Source of the DNA: Flavobacterium ustbae | GTDB taxonomy: Bacteria; Bacteroidota; Bacteroidia; Flavobacteriales; Flavobacteriaceae | Assembly: GCF_003946915.1 (NCBI RefSeq) | Contig: NZ_RPOC01000007.1 | Span: forward strand, 186,001-250,000 | DNA: 64,000 bases | Direction: 5' to 3' | Shown here: positions 50,443 through 59,521 of the stretch, piece by piece | How the letters are laid out: each line of letters begins with the position of its first letter | Position numbering within the stretch: the stretch's first letter is position 1 | The notes under the pieces: model-generated | The model's database searches: none | Told to the model about the DNA's origin: nothing | What the model saw: only the letters and a program-made list of their open reading frames with translations | Made by a program: the position numbers and the translations under genes

Positions 50443-53400
50443 ATGTTTACAAACCACAAAAACAAACCGTTTAAATGGTGTTTACTGGTATCTTTTTTAC
50501 TGGTAAATTTCATCATGAATGCACAGGACAAGAAAGTCACTGGAAAAATTACTTCCAGCGAGGACCAACTCGGACTTCCTGGTGCCAATGTTTATATTAA
50601 GAATTCTTCTGTTGGCGCTTCTGCCGATATGGACGGAAATTATAGCGTAATCGTTTCAGAAAAAAATGCTGTTTTAGTTTTCAACTTCGTCGGATTTCAA
50701 ACGGTAGAAATTCCAGTTGGAACAAAAAGTGTTATCAATGTAAGTTTAAAACCCGATACCAAAGCACTTGACGAAGTTGTTGTGGTTGGTTATGGAACAC
50801 GTAAAAAAAGTGACATTACAGGCTCAGTATCTTCTGTAACTGCAAAAGAACTGACTGCTTTTCCGCTTTTAAACGCAGAACAAGCTTTACAAGGCCGTGC
50901 GGCGGGGGTTTCTGTGATGACGAACAACGGAGGTGAACCTGGAGCGCCAGTTAAAATCAGGGTTCGTGGAGGAACTTCTATTAATGCCAGCGGAGACGCT
51001 TTAATCGTTGTTGACGGCTTTGCGGGTGTTTCTATGCCAGCGCCTCAGGATATTGCTTCGATTGAGGTTTTGAAAGATGCTTCGGCAACGGCAATTTACG
51101 GATCGAGAGGTTCAAACGGTGTTATCATGGTGACGACGAAAAAAGGTAAACCAGGAAAACCTGTAATTGAATTCAGTAACTCGACTTCGGTACAATCGGT
51201 AAACAATAAACTACATTTATTAGATGCAGATCAATTTGCGGCTTACAGAAAAAGTTTCACGACGCATACGCAAGGTCCGGCAAATTCAGATTGGCAGGAT
51301 ATAATTTATCGTGACGGAATGATTTCGAATACACAATTGTCTTTTTCAGGAGGTTCAGAAAATGTTCGTTACTATGTTTCGGGAACGTATTTCAATCAAA
51401 ACGGAGTTGTAATCAATTCAGGAATTGACAAATACACAATTGTAAGCAACCTCGAAGCCGATTTGTCTCCAAAGTTTAAAGTAGGTTTAAACACTTTTAC
51501 CAGCAAGCAAAACAAAGAAGGAATTGTGAGTCAGACGGGCGCAGGAGGAACAGGTGCTGCGGGTGTAATTGCCTCTGCATACCGTTTTATGCCAGATAAA
51601 GGAATTTATAACGAAGAAGGAACGTACACAACCACAGCGCCAATTGGAGACGATATTGACAATCCGTACGCAACGGCGATGGAAAATATTCTGGAAACGA
51701 CTTCTATCGTAAACCGAAACAATTTCTTTGCACAATATCAGATTACAAAAGACCTTGATTTTAAAACGACTTTAGGCTTAACCGATAATAATTCGCAGAC
51801 CGGAAGATTTATTCCGTCGACTTTAATTGCGGGGAAAAACATTAAAGGAGAAGCTTCTGTAAACAACACCAGATTTTCTTCTTTCTTAACTGAAAATTAT
51901 TTGACCTTCAAACGTGAAGTTATCGACAGAGGAATGCTGACCGTTCTTGGAGGCTATTCCTATCAAAAAAACAAAAACGAAAGTTCCTATGCCGCATCAA
52001 GAGGATTTTTGACCAATACCAATTCGTATAGAAATTTAGGTGCCGGAACGGTTTTCTTAAAACCAGATTCAGGTTTGTCTGAAACCGAATTGATTTCTGC
52101 TTTCGGACGTTTAAACTTTGATTATGCTGATAAATATTTGCTAACATTCACAGCGAGACGAGATGGTTCTTCGAGCTTTAGTAAAAATTACAAATACGGA
52201 ACTTTTCCTTCTGGAGCAATTGGATGGAATATTAGCAAAGAAAATTTCTTAAAAGATAACAAAACGGTTTCTAACTTAAAATTAAGAGCAAGTTACGGAG
52301 CAACAGGAAATCCGTCAATTGGTGCCTACTCTACTCTTTCCAGATTTTCTGAAATTTATTATGTAAGCGGCGACGTGATTACAAATGCAGTTCAATTAAC
52401 TTCATTAGACAATCCGAACTTGAAATGGGAAACTTCATATCAACAGGATTACGGAATTGATTTAGGTTTGTTCGATAACCGAATCAGTATTACAGCCGAT
52501 TATTATAAAACAATTACCAAAGATTTATTGTTCAATCGTCCGCTTCCGGGAGTTTCTGGAATTGCTTCTCAGCTTCAAAATGTAGGAGAATTAGAAAATA
52601 AAGGATGGGAATTGGGAATTAATACTCGAAACTTTATTGGTGCCGATTTTACTTGGTCAACGAATTTTAATATTTCTTCGAACAAAAATAAAGTGCTAAA
52701 ATTAGCCGATAATAAAGATCTTTTAATCAACTCTGCTCCAGGGCATTTCCTGGCAACAGAATCTCAGATTTTAAGAGTGGGCCAACCTGTTGGTTCTTTC
52801 TTCGGCTTTGTTTATGATGGTGTAATTCAGCAGGGAGAAACGGTATTGCCGGGCAATTTTGAAACCATTGCGGGAGGAGAAAAATTTAGAGATGTAAATG
52901 GCGACGGAAAATTGGATTCTCAGGATAAAACGATTATTGGAAATCCAAATCCTGATTTTATTTTTGGATTCAATAATGATTTTACGTATAAAAATATTGA
53001 TTTGAATATTTTCTTCCAAGGTTCACAAGGCAATCAAATTCTGAATTATACTTTGATGGAATTAGCTTCAGGAAATAACAACGCTACAACTGAAGTTTTG
53101 GATTCTTGGACTCCGACAAATACCGATACCAATGTGCCAATTAACGCCGCGAGAACCAAAAGAATCACGTCAAGATTTGTTTATGACGGAAGTTACATTC
53201 GTTTGAAAAACGTTTCTATCGGATATAGTTTAGACGAAAAAATCGTTTCGAAAATGGGATTGAATAAAGTTCGTTTTTACATCAGTGCGCAAAACCTTTG
53301 GACGATTACAGATTATCCGGGTACCGATCCTGAAACCAACTACCTGAACGATACCAATTCGAGAAGTAACACCAATCTGGGATTGGATTACGGCGGATAT

Positions 53401-53445
53401 CCAAACGTAAGAACGTTCACTTTCGGGTTTAATGTAAAATTCTAA
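50443..53445 (+). CDS. SusC/RagA-family TonB-dependent outer membrane transporter
   Basis: Outer membrane importer of oligosaccharides, 1000 residues. Signal peptide about 1-27 (ending MNAQ). Residues about 31-115 are the carboxypeptidase-D-like regulatory domain (VTGKITSSEDQLGLPGANVYIKN, then GFQTVEIPVGTK). The SusC hallmark near 118-128 (LDEVVVVGYGTRKKSDITGSV) and the TonB plug with VSVMTNNGGEPGAPVKIRVRGG and IEVLKDASATAIYGSRGSNGVI follow. The rest is the 22-strand barrel, ending NVRTFTFGFNVKF. No STN domain or FecR/sigma pair is present, consistent with HTCS control. The SusD gene starts 12 bp after its stop. Confidence 0.96.
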   Translation: MFTNHKNKPFKWCLLVSFLLVNFIMNAQDKKVTGKITSSEDQLGLPGANVYIKNSSVGASADMDGNYSVIVSEKNAVLVFNFVGFQTVEIPVGTKSVINVSLKPDTKALDEVVVVGYGTRKKSDITGSVSSVTAKELTAFPLLNAEQALQGRAAGVSVMTNNGGEPGAPVKIRVRGGTSINASGDALIVVDGFAGVSMPAPQDIASIEVLKDASATAIYGSRGSNGVIMVTTKKGKPGKPVIEFSNSTSVQSVNNKLHLLDADQFAAYRKSFTTHTQGPANSDWQDIIYRDGMISNTQLSFSGGSENVRYYVSGTYFNQNGVVINSGIDKYTIVSNLEADLSPKFKVGLNTFTSKQNKEGIVSQTGAGGTGAAGVIASAYRFMPDKGIYNEEGTYTTTAPIGDDIDNPYATAMENILETTSIVNRNNFFAQYQITKDLDFKTTLGLTDNNSQTGRFIPSTLIAGKNIKGEASVNNTRFSSFLTENYLTFKREVIDRGMLTVLGGYSYQKNKNESSYAASRGFLTNTNSYRNLGAGTVFLKPDSGLSETELISAFGRLNFDYADKYLLTFTARRDGSSSFSKNYKYGTFPSGAIGWNISKENFLKDNKTVSNLKLRASYGATGNPSIGAYSTLSRFSEIYYVSGDVITNAVQLTSLDNPNLKWETSYQQDYGIDLGLFDNRISITADYYKTITKDLLFNRPLPGVSGIASQLQNVGELENKGWELGINTRNFIGADFTWSTNFNISSNKNKVLKLADNKDLLINSAPGHFLATESQILRVGQPVGSFFGFVYDGVIQQGETVLPGNFETIAGGEKFRDVNGDGKLDSQDKTIIGNPNPDFIFGFNNDFTYKNIDLNIFFQGSQGNQILNYTLMELASGNNNATTEVLDSWTPTNTDTNVPINAARTKRITSRFVYDGSYIRLKNVSIGYSLDEKIVSKMGLNKVRFYISAQNLWTITDYPGTDPETNYLNDTNSRSNTNLGLDYGGYPNVRTFTFGFNVKF

Positions 53446-53457
53446 TCAAGTAAAAAA

Positions 53458-54978
53458 ATGAAAAAATATATAGCTTTTCTATTTGTCGGAACACTCGCTT
53501 TTTTCAGCTGTTCTGATTTGGAAGAAAAACCGGTTGGAATCATTCGTCCCGACAATTTCTTCAACAATACAGACGATTTACAGGCCGCTGTAAATGGTGC
53601 TTTTGCCAACATTGCCCACAATAATTATTGGGGAAGAGAATTTACAATCGCTCTGATGCTTCGCGATGACATGGCCGATATTGGCGACAGAACCACTCAG
53701 GCTGCCCGTATCGATGTCAACGATATGAATATGAACGATACAAACGCATTGGTTGCCAATTTTTGGCCACAATCGTATGTTATTATTACGGCTGCCAATC
53801 AGGCAATTGAAGGTGCTAAAAAAACTCCAGGCGATCCTGCAAAAGTAAACGCGATTGCAGCGCAGGCTCATTTTGCCAGAGCATTTGCTTATTATCATCT
53901 GGTGCGTCTTTTTGGAGACATTCCGTATATTGATTTTGTGGTGAATGATGTAAATCAGGTCAATTCAATCAGCAGAACTAAAGAAGCAGATGTGTATCCA
54001 AAAATTATTGCCGATCTTGAATTTGCAAAACAATGGCTGGATGACAAACCAAAAGTAAAAGCAATTCCCGGAAAAGGTACTGCTGCAGGTTATTTAGCCT
54101 CTGTTTATCTTACTTTAGGAAATTTTCAAAAAGCCTATGATGAAGCTAAATTTGTGATTAGCAATGAAGCTAAATTTGGTTTAGGTTTGGATGCCGATTT
54201 TCAGGATTTGTTTAATGCTACCAAAACGGCTTCATTAAAAGAACCATTATTTACAATTGATTTTAACAACTTAACCTCAGGAAATTACGGTCAGGATTAT
54301 ACGGCATTTTTCACTGGATCTTTAAAAGATGACAGTTACAGCTACGGGCAGGGATTTTCTGTTGCAGTTCCTTCTTTGAAAGTTTTCAATACTTGGGATC
54401 AGCGAGATTACAGAAGAGCAGTGAGTTTTGATACGATTATCAGAAAGAAAACAGGTCCGGGCGGATCCTTACAGATTTATCCTTCAAGCGATAACGAAAA
54501 AGCGCCACGTCCACATATTGCCAAATATTTCCGTTTTCCGGGAAAAGCTGGAGCTAACGGAAGAACTTCGCAACACAATTATATCACAATGCGTTTTGCA
54601 GAAGTTTTACTAACGGCTGCTGAAGCTTTAAATGAAATCAATCCGGGAACGGCAGAGGCTGACAGTTATGTAAACCGAGTTCGTGCCAGAGCGAGAAATA
54701 AAGCAGGAAAACTGGTTTCTTTTCCTGCCAATGTAACGCCGGGTCTTTCTCAGGCTGATTTCAGAAAAATGGTTATTGACGAAAGAAGATTAGAACTGGC
54801 ATTTGAATATATCCGTTGGTACGATATCAAAAGATTGAAAAATGGCCCTGAAGTTTTTGGCCCAAATGGTTTGGAACCTCATGCTAATTTTGATCCGAAT
54901 AAAGATTATTTATGGCCACTGCCAGGAACAGAATTGGCTATTAATCCGAATTTAAAACCAAACAATCCTGGTTACTAA
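53458..54978 (+). CDS. SusD/RagB-family glycan-binding lipoprotein
   Basis: Surface lipoprotein of 506 residues that caps SusC and captures glycan. The signal ends in a lipobox (LAFFSC, Cys18) followed by SDLEEKPVG. The helical TPR-like core is evident: QAAVNGAFANIAHNNYWG, AAQAHFARAFAYYHLVRLFGDIPYI with the conserved LVRLFGDIP motif, TAAGYLASVYLTLGNFQKAYDEAKFVI, and the C-terminal MRFAEVLLTAAEALNEI, FRKMVIDERRLELAFEYIRWYDIKR. It is co-transcribed with SusC. Specificity cannot be derived from sequence. Confidence 0.95.
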   Translation: MKKYIAFLFVGTLAFFSCSDLEEKPVGIIRPDNFFNNTDDLQAAVNGAFANIAHNNYWGREFTIALMLRDDMADIGDRTTQAARIDVNDMNMNDTNALVANFWPQSYVIITAANQAIEGAKKTPGDPAKVNAIAAQAHFARAFAYYHLVRLFGDIPYIDFVVNDVNQVNSISRTKEADVYPKIIADLEFAKQWLDDKPKVKAIPGKGTAAGYLASVYLTLGNFQKAYDEAKFVISNEAKFGLGLDADFQDLFNATKTASLKEPLFTIDFNNLTSGNYGQDYTAFFTGSLKDDSYSYGQGFSVAVPSLKVFNTWDQRDYRRAVSFDTIIRKKTGPGGSLQIYPSSDNEKAPRPHIAKYFRFPGKAGANGRTSQHNYITMRFAEVLLTAAEALNEINPGTAEADSYVNRVRARARNKAGKLVSFPANVTPGLSQADFRKMVIDERRLELAFEYIRWYDIKRLKNGPEVFGPNGLEPHANFDPNKDYLWPLPGTELAINPNLKPNNPGY

Positions 54979-54984
54979 TTTTTT

Positions 54985-55121
54985 AAACACATAGAAACAT
55001 AGATTTAATAGTCTAAAAAGTCGTTTCACTCTGCATCAAAGCACATAGCTATGTGTGAGAAACGAGTTTCTTTTTGTTGTCTATTTAACGTATATTAAAA
55101 ATTCTATGTTTCTATGTGTTT
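54985..55121. repeat. MITE-like element, copy C (perfect ends)
   Basis: AAACACATAGAAACATAG (54985-55002) is matched at all 18 positions by its inverse at 55104-55121. The interior carries a GTCGTTTCAC box (near 55020), the palindrome CACATAGCTATGTG and the AGAAACGAGTTTCT box, in the same orientation as copy A. It is 137 bp long and begins just after the SusD stop codon. Confidence 0.72.
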
Positions 55122-55131
55122 CAATAAAACT

Positions 55132-55485
55132 GAACGCGGATGACACGGATTTCGCTTTCGCGAAAGAGCTGATTTTAACGGATTTTTTTTCTTTTTGGCT
55201 GTCATTATTTCACGCAGATTTAAAAAGGATTTAGGCAGAGAGCGCAGATTTAAGTTTCTCGCAGATCTGGCAGATTGGGCAGATTTATTTAAATTAAATC
55301 ATTTTTAATTTGCTTAAATCTCTTAAAATCTGCGTAAAACAAAAAAAATCAACTCAATCTGCCAAATCTGCGGGAGTAAATAAAAAAATCCATTCAAATC
55401 TGCTTTAATCTGCATAAATCTGCGTGAAGCAAAAATCAGCGTAAATCCGCGTCTTCGCGAAAGCGAATCCGTAAAATCCGCGTTC
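55132..55485. repeat. Nested inverted-repeat cluster upstream of GH88
   Basis: Outer arms at 55132-55164 and 55454-55485 (GAACGCGGATGACACGGATT family) pair with few mismatches and one indel. Within them, CACGCAGATT words near 55210-55250 mirror AATCTGCGTGAAG near 55416-55428. The innermost CGCAGATCTGGCAGATT (55260) mirrors AATCTGCCAAATCTGCG (55356-55372). The stretch has no gene. Confidence 0.75.
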
Positions 55486-55515
55486 AAATACGTACTCAAA
55501 AATATATATTTAAAT

Positions 55516-56697
55516 ATGAAGAATGTCAATTTTGTTTCTTTAACACTGGGTTTTGCATCGCTGATGACAGCTTGCAAGCCCGGAATTATCGCCCAGAAAA
55601 ACAACACAGCGGTATCTACAGAAAAACTGTTGGAAACACGTTACAAAATGCTGCTCGATTATCCTGTCGATTCTATGTCGATGCCGAGAAGTATGAATCT
55701 TAAAACTAATGAAATTCGTAAAGTTCCTTCAAAAGACTGGACCAGCGGATTCTTCGCAGGAAATCTTTGGCAATTGTACCGATTAACAGGTGATTCCCGA
55801 TACAAAGAACAAGCTCAAAAATGGACGCCTTTCAGCAAAAAAGAAAGTGTCAATAGTAATTCGCATGATGTAGGTTTTAAAGTGTTTTGCAGTTTTGGAG
55901 AAGCGCTAAAAGTGGAAAACAAAAAAGAATACGAAGCAGTAATTATTAAAGGCGCAGAAACTTTATGCACAAGGTTTAATCCAAAAGTGGGCTCCATTCG
56001 TTCGTGGGATTTCAACAAAGAAATTTGGGATTATCCCGTAATCATTGATAATATGATGAATCTGGAACTACTTTTTGAAGCATCCAAAATATCTGGAAAT
56101 CCAAAATACCGTGACGTTGCTATAAAACATGCTAATACTACTTTAAAAAACCAATTTAGAGACGACAATTCCTGTTATCATGTTATCGATTATAATCCAA
56201 CAACAGGCGCCGTAAGAAAAAAAACAACCCTTCAGGGCTATAATGACGATTCGGTTTGGGCACGCGGTCAAGCTTGGGCGGTTTACGGATTTACGATGTC
56301 GTACCGATATACCAAAGATTCTGCCTATTTAAATCAGGCTGAAGGAACAGCACATTTTTTTATGGCGCATAAAAATCTGCCAGAAGACGGTATTCCGTAT
56401 TGGGATCTTAAAGATCCAGGTATTCCGAATTCGCCACGTGATGTTTCTGCTGCGATGGTTATGGCTTCGGCATTATACGAATTGTATACTTATACTCAAA
56501 ATCAAAGTTATCTCGCTTTCGCGGATAAACTAATGGCATCGGTACAATCTGATAAATATATTTTGAGTACAGCGATCAATGCCCCTTTCCTACTCGATCA
56601 CAGCACTGGAAACTGGCCCAAACACGACGAAATTGACGAACCGATAATTTATGCAGATTATTACTTTTTGGAAGCACTTCTTCGAAAAAGGTCCTAA
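55516..56697 (+). CDS. GH88 unsaturated glucuronyl hydrolase, lipoprotein
   Basis: Removes the 4,5-unsaturated uronate from the non-reducing end of oligosaccharides produced by polysaccharide lyases. Length 393. Lipobox LMTAC with Cys20. The (alpha/alpha)6 barrel motifs are present: SKDWTSGFFAGNLWQLY, NSHDVGF with Asp118, IIDNMMNLELLFEAS with Asp178 (the family acid/base position), GYNDDSVWARGQAWAVYG and SPRDVSAAMVMASALYEL, then ADYYFLEALLR. Together with the SusCD pair and the UxuA branch it points to a glucuronate- or iduronate-containing substrate. GH105 would be the nearest alternative, but the HDVGF and DDSVWARGQAW forms suit GH88. Confidence 0.9.
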   Translation: MKNVNFVSLTLGFASLMTACKPGIIAQKNNTAVSTEKLLETRYKMLLDYPVDSMSMPRSMNLKTNEIRKVPSKDWTSGFFAGNLWQLYRLTGDSRYKEQAQKWTPFSKKESVNSNSHDVGFKVFCSFGEALKVENKKEYEAVIIKGAETLCTRFNPKVGSIRSWDFNKEIWDYPVIIDNMMNLELLFEASKISGNPKYRDVAIKHANTTLKNQFRDDNSCYHVIDYNPTTGAVRKKTTLQGYNDDSVWARGQAWAVYGFTMSYRYTKDSAYLNQAEGTAHFFMAHKNLPEDGIPYWDLKDPGIPNSPRDVSAAMVMASALYELYTYTQNQSYLAFADKLMASVQSDKYILSTAINAPFLLDHSTGNWPKHDEIDEPIIYADYYFLEALLRKRS

Positions 56698-56828
56698 GGT
56701 ACTAAGATGCTGAGGCGCTAAGATACTGAACAAAGTAAAATAGACTTTGAATCTTTAATCTTAACAAAATAAAACCTTAGCACCTTAGCACCTAAGTACC
56801 TCAGAACCTCAAAATAAGCTTTGTACCT
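56698..56828. repeat. Inverted AAGGTACTAAG / CTTAGCACCTTAG repeats
   Basis: AGGTCCTAAGGTACTAAGAT with GAGGCGCTAAGATACTGAAC (56691-56730) mirrors ACCTTAGCACCTTAGCACCT (about 56773-56792). The following TTTGTACCTATGAACCTTTG word contains the start codon of the next gene. Confidence 0.6.
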
Positions 56829-59252
56829 ATGAACCTTTGTACCAATAAAATAAAAAATACATTTTACATTTTCATTACCCTTGTTTTTGTTCAAATTTGT
56901 CTGAGCAGCAGTTTTGCTCAGACAAAAACAAACATTAACGACAATTGGCTGTATTTAGAAAATCATACTTCTAACCTCAGCGAAGTGCAAAAAGCTTCCA
57001 ACTGGGTTGCTCTCAACTTACCGCACACTTGGAATGCCGAAGATGCAACGGATTTAAATCCCGGCTATAGACGCGATGCGAGCTGGTATCAAAAGAAACT
57101 CAATATTTCAAAAATCGATCAAAATCAGGTTTATTCACTTTATTTTGAAGGATCGAATGTTACCACAAATGTTTATGTAAACGGCAAAGAAGCTGGTTCT
57201 CATATTGGCGGTTATATTGGCTTTTCTATTGATATTACTAAATTTATTAAAGAAGGAAACAACGATGTTTTTGTCCGTGTCGATAATAGTTATGATATCG
57301 AAATTATTCCGTCTCAAAAAAGCGATTTCTTTATTTATGGGGGAATCACGCGCGATGTTTGGCTGGTTTCCAAGTACAAAAATCATATCGAAAATATAAA
57401 GATTACAACACCTGAAGTTTCTGCAAAAAAAGCTTCTGTTCAAATTGTTTCCTCAGTTGTAAATCCGAATCATTCAAAAGATTTATCGTTGACGGTAACT
57501 TTAAAAAATCCGAAAGGGAAAAAAGTGGCGAGCAAAACAATTACTGTTTCGGATAAAACTTCAACTATCATTTTCGAAAACATCAAAAATCCAGAACTTT
57601 GGGATACGGAAAAACCGAATTTATATAAACTAACTGCTTTTTTATCAGAAAAAAATCAAATTAGAGACAGCATTTCAGAAAAAGTTGGCTTTAGATGGTT
57701 TGAATTTAAAGATCATGGACCGTTTTTCCTTAACGGAAAACGTCTGTTAATTCGCGGAACACATCGTCATGAAGAACAAGCTGGGGTTGGTGCAGCGATG
57801 AGTAACGAACAGCATTGGACCGATATGAAATCGATCAAAGAAATGGGGGCAAATTTTGTTCGTTTAGCACATTATCCGCAAGATCCTGAAGTTTATAAAG
57901 CCTGTGATGAATTAGGATTACTGGTTTGGGATGAATTGCCGTGGTGTCGCGGCGGAATCGGAAATGAAGTCTGGAAAACTAATACCAAAAATATGCTGGC
58001 CGAAATCATCAATCAAAATTACAATCATCCGAGTATTATAATTTGGTCTTTAGGAAACGAAATGAACTGGCTTCCTGATTTTCCTGACGGAGACAATGCT
58101 GATAAAATGAATGTATTTTTAACGGAATTAAATGACATTTCGCATAAGTTAGATCCAACGAGAAAAACAGCGATTAGAAAGTATTATGAAGGTTCTCATA
58201 TTGTAGATGTGTTCTCGCCTTCGATCTGGTCGGGATGGTATTCTGGAAGCTACAAAAACTATCAGAAAGCAATTGATGTTTACAAAAAAGAATACAAACA
58301 TTTTATTCATGCTGAATATGGCGGGGATAGTCATGTGGGCCGTCACAGCGAAAATCCGGTAACGGGCGAAAATGTTATAAAAGCTGAAGGCTGGGAAGAA
58401 GCAATCGTTCAAACCAAAGTTGCTAACATTGCCCAAATTGGCGATTGGAGCGAAAATTACATTGTTGATTTGTTTGACTGGCATTTGCATATATCCGAGA
58501 ATGATCTCAATTTTGTTGGAAATATTCAGTGGGCATTTAAGGATTTTGCAACGCCTTTACGACCAGAAGATGATATTCCGTACATGAATCAAAAAGGTCT
58601 GACTGACCGAAACGGAATTCCGAAAGATGCTTATTATGTTTTTAAAAGCTACTGGGCGACAGCGCCTTTCGCGTACATCGAATCGCATACGTGGACAGAA
58701 CGCCAAGGACCTGAAAACACGCCGAGAACGATCAGCGTTTTCAGTAATTGCGAAAAAGTGACTTTATTCCATGACGGAAAATCATTGGGAGAAAAACAGC
58801 GAGATCTTTCCCTTTATCCTGCAAATGGTTTAACTTGGGATGTCAATTTCAATAAAGGTGAAAATGTTTTATTAGCCATCGGAAAAACAATAGAAGGCAA
58901 AACAGTTTCGGACACTTTAAAAGTGAATTATCGTTTCAATAAAAATGATACAGCGGTTTCATTACAATTGTCATCAGAAAAATTAAAAAACGGCAATTAT
59001 TTAGTTACCGCAATTGCAATTGACAACAACAATTTACGCTGTCTTGATTACGAAGCGAGTGTATATTTTCAATGTTTAAAGGGAGGGAAAACATTGAAAA
59101 ATCAAGGAACACCAACAGGAAGCGAATCCATCAGAATGGCAAACGGAAAAGCTTCGATTGAGGTAATTCCGGATGGTTCTGGAAATCCGATTGAAATGAC
59201 CGCCTTGAACCAAAGTTTTAAAGGGGAATATTTGAGGATTTCTGTTCGATAG
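56829..59252 (+). CDS. GH2 glycoside hydrolase, large (beta-galactosidase/beta-glucuronidase type)
   Basis: Exported enzyme of 807 residues. Signal peptide about 1-31 (ending SSFAQ). A GH2 N-terminal sugar-binding domain (WVALNLPHTWNAEDA, VNGKEAGSHIGGY), an immunoglobulin-like domain (about 205-290) and the TIM barrel follow, with LLIRGTHRHEEQAGVG and MGANFVRLAHYPQDPEVYKACDELGLLVWDE. The acid/base is Glu411 (SLGNEMNW) and the nucleophile Glu496 (HAEYGGD). A C-terminal beta domain of about 150 residues follows. The start codon lies inside a repeat word. Within the locus it should trim neutral or glucuronate residues from the imported oligosaccharide; sugar specificity is not readable. Confidence 0.9.
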   Translation: MNLCTNKIKNTFYIFITLVFVQICLSSSFAQTKTNINDNWLYLENHTSNLSEVQKASNWVALNLPHTWNAEDATDLNPGYRRDASWYQKKLNISKIDQNQVYSLYFEGSNVTTNVYVNGKEAGSHIGGYIGFSIDITKFIKEGNNDVFVRVDNSYDIEIIPSQKSDFFIYGGITRDVWLVSKYKNHIENIKITTPEVSAKKASVQIVSSVVNPNHSKDLSLTVTLKNPKGKKVASKTITVSDKTSTIIFENIKNPELWDTEKPNLYKLTAFLSEKNQIRDSISEKVGFRWFEFKDHGPFFLNGKRLLIRGTHRHEEQAGVGAAMSNEQHWTDMKSIKEMGANFVRLAHYPQDPEVYKACDELGLLVWDELPWCRGGIGNEVWKTNTKNMLAEIINQNYNHPSIIIWSLGNEMNWLPDFPDGDNADKMNVFLTELNDISHKLDPTRKTAIRKYYEGSHIVDVFSPSIWSGWYSGSYKNYQKAIDVYKKEYKHFIHAEYGGDSHVGRHSENPVTGENVIKAEGWEEAIVQTKVANIAQIGDWSENYIVDLFDWHLHISENDLNFVGNIQWAFKDFATPLRPEDDIPYMNQKGLTDRNGIPKDAYYVFKSYWATAPFAYIESHTWTERQGPENTPRTISVFSNCEKVTLFHDGKSLGEKQRDLSLYPANGLTWDVNFNKGENVLLAIGKTIEGKTVSDTLKVNYRFNKNDTAVSLQLSSEKLKNGNYLVTAIAIDNNNLRCLDYEASVYFQCLKGGKTLKNQGTPTGSESIRMANGKASIEVIPDGSGNPIEMTALNQSFKGEYLRISVR

Positions 59253-59313
59253 ATGGTTCTGAGCTACTAAGGGGCTAAGGTTCTAAGTTTTTTTTTAAAA
59301 GCCTAGTTTGTTT

Positions 59314-59405
59314 TCCTGACAAAGGAAGGATCTCCGTTAGTACATCGACAAACTAAATCGTCAATCTTTGTAGAGTTTCTTGCGGAGATCCTTCCTTCGT
59401 CAGGA
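59314..59405. repeat. Inverted repeat between the two GH2 genes
   Basis: Arms 59314-59336 and 59383-59405 (core AAGGAAGGATCTCCG) pair at 22 of 23 positions. Around them lie the GGGGCTAAGGTTCTAAG and TTAGCGCCTTCGTGGC words of the outer families. Confidence 0.7.
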
Positions 59406-59521
59406 TGAAAAAAATAAGAGAAAAAAACTTTGCGCCTTAGCGACTTTGCGAGAATCAAAAAACAAAAAACTTTGTGCCTTAGCGCCTTCGTGGCAAAACA
59501 CAAATACAAAAAGCAAAAAAA

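Noticed and set aside
55323..55607. 94-codon minus-strand frame overlapping the GH88 start
   Set aside because: It reads through repeat arms and the antisense of the GH88 signal peptide; no protein-like features.
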